Assembly: GCA_947305045.1 (NCBI GenBank)
Contig: CAMZCW010000143.1
Coordinates: forward strand, 1 to 5,990
Source of the DNA: an uncultured Bacteroidales bacterium
GTDB taxonomy: Bacteria; Bacteroidota; Bacteroidia; Bacteroidales; UBA932
DNA length: 5,990 bases
Direction: 5' to 3'
Shown here: positions 5,712 to 5,990 of the stretch, in pieces
Position numbering within the stretch: the first letter of the stretch is position 1
Layout of the letters: the number at the start of each line of letters is the position of its first letter
Notes under the pieces: model-generated
Told to the model about the DNA's origin: nothing
Database searches by the model: none
Seen by the model: only the letters and a program-made list of their open reading frames with translations
Translations under genes and position numbers: made by a program

Positions 5712-5990
5712 TTATTGCCACAGTCTCTTTTTTGAGACTGTGGCAATGAAATCCTTAAGGTAGAAAGGTTCGAAGTACGCAAGGTCTTCGAACCTTTTTT
5801 CTTGCCAGGCCGCCTCGGCGAGGGGAGCCATGGCGCTGGCCAGGGGATCGGCCTCCTGGAAGAAGGCATTGGGCGAGGTGAGCACTTCCCGGCATTTGAG
5901 GGCACCGTCGCCAATGAAAAGGACCGGCCCTTCGGCAAGTTCCCCGGCAAAGGAATCCGGGCCGATGACCTTGGCTTCCACCTCCGTAAG
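5712..5990 (-). CDS. tsaB: TsaB, t6A tRNA-modification factor (3' end only)
   Basis: Only the last 92 residues are in the window; the frame runs off the right edge, and the GTG at 5981 is an internal valine rather than a start. TsaB is the catalytically inactive partner that works with TsaD and TsaE to transfer the threonylcarbamoyl group to A37 of ANN-decoding tRNAs. The visible part has VLFIGDGALKCREVL, which matches the GDGA-K segment of the ASKHA-fold C-terminal half. It also has the closing block DLAYFEPFYLKDFIAT, seen in Bacteroidota TsaB proteins. The last residues (VSKKRLWQ) are encoded by a perfect 14-bp hairpin and may be a lineage-specific extension. The gene converges on the greA operon. 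Identification rests on the C-terminal half alone. Confidence 0.8.
   Translation of the reverse strand, partial: LTEVEAKVIGPDSFAGELAEGPVLFIGDGALKCREVLTSPNAFFQEADPLASAMAPLAEAAWQEKRFEDLAYFEPFYLKDFIATVSKKRLWQ
5714..5747. terminator. Perfect 14-bp hairpin over the tsaB stop codon
   Basis: ATTGCCACAGTCTC (5714-5727) and GAGACTGTGGCAAT (5734-5747) are exact reverse complements around a six-T loop. The structure begins at the last base of the tsaB stop triplet, so it encodes the tsaB C-terminus. No T-run follows the stem on either strand, so termination would not follow the classical hairpin-plus-T model. It may be a bidirectional transcript-end structure between convergent genes. Confidence 0.5.
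5764..5800 (+). terminator. Plus-strand terminator-like hairpin within antisense tsaB
   Basis: AAAGGTTCGAAG (5764-5775) and CTTCGAACCTTT (5786-5797) form a perfect 12-bp stem with a 10-nt loop. The T-run continues to 5800, which gives the shape of an intrinsic terminator for plus-strand transcripts leaving the greA operon. It lies in tsaB coding sequence, where the two arms encode the two FE dipeptides of RFEDLAYFEPF. A chance palindrome caused by that peptide repeat is the alternative. Confidence 0.45.

Overview
The window looks like a chromosomal segment from a Bacteroidota bacterium, most likely a gut-type Bacteroidales. Three things point there. Bacteroidota-type promoters (TTTG, about 19-20 nt, TAnnTTTG) precede several genes. 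Start codons follow A-rich leaders without Shine-Dalgarno sequences. One gene encodes a DUF4369-like/thioredoxin-fold lipoprotein of a kind that is abundant in this phylum. The genus cannot be told from the sequence alone.

Left part (about 1-2110), accessory: a two-gene unit is bracketed by two directly oriented, 153-bp, about 93% identical repeats (105-257 and 1956-2108). The genes are a 144-aa protein I do not recognise (511-945) and, 2 nt later, a 309-aa REP-associated Y1/HUH transposase (RAYT-type, 948-1877). Each repeat is a long palindrome built from six copies of an 11-nt GCAGGT-core motif, placed symmetrically (spacers 11/14/25/14/11) so that they pair as three nested arms. This is the arrangement expected of a REPIN-RAYT system, in a phylum where such elements are poorly described, and with an extra partner ORF. 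It is the most interesting object in the window.

Middle (2111-3524): a sodium:alanine/glycine symporter of the AGCS family. Its promoter begins 2-3 nt after the right-hand palindrome and nearly touches its ATG, so the mRNA may be leaderless.

Right part (3526-5611), conserved core: an apparent operon greA - HIT-family protein - lipoprotein, with a 1-nt gap and then a 14-nt overlap. It is driven by a good promoter, and a terminator-like hairpin with seven Ts sits in the greA leader. The lipoprotein has a thioredoxin fold in which both redox cysteines are replaced.

Right edge (5612-5990): a convergent junction with three strong hairpins, then the 3' end of tsaB on the minus strand (t6A tRNA modification), cut by the window edge. 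Two of the hairpins lie inside tsaB coding sequence.
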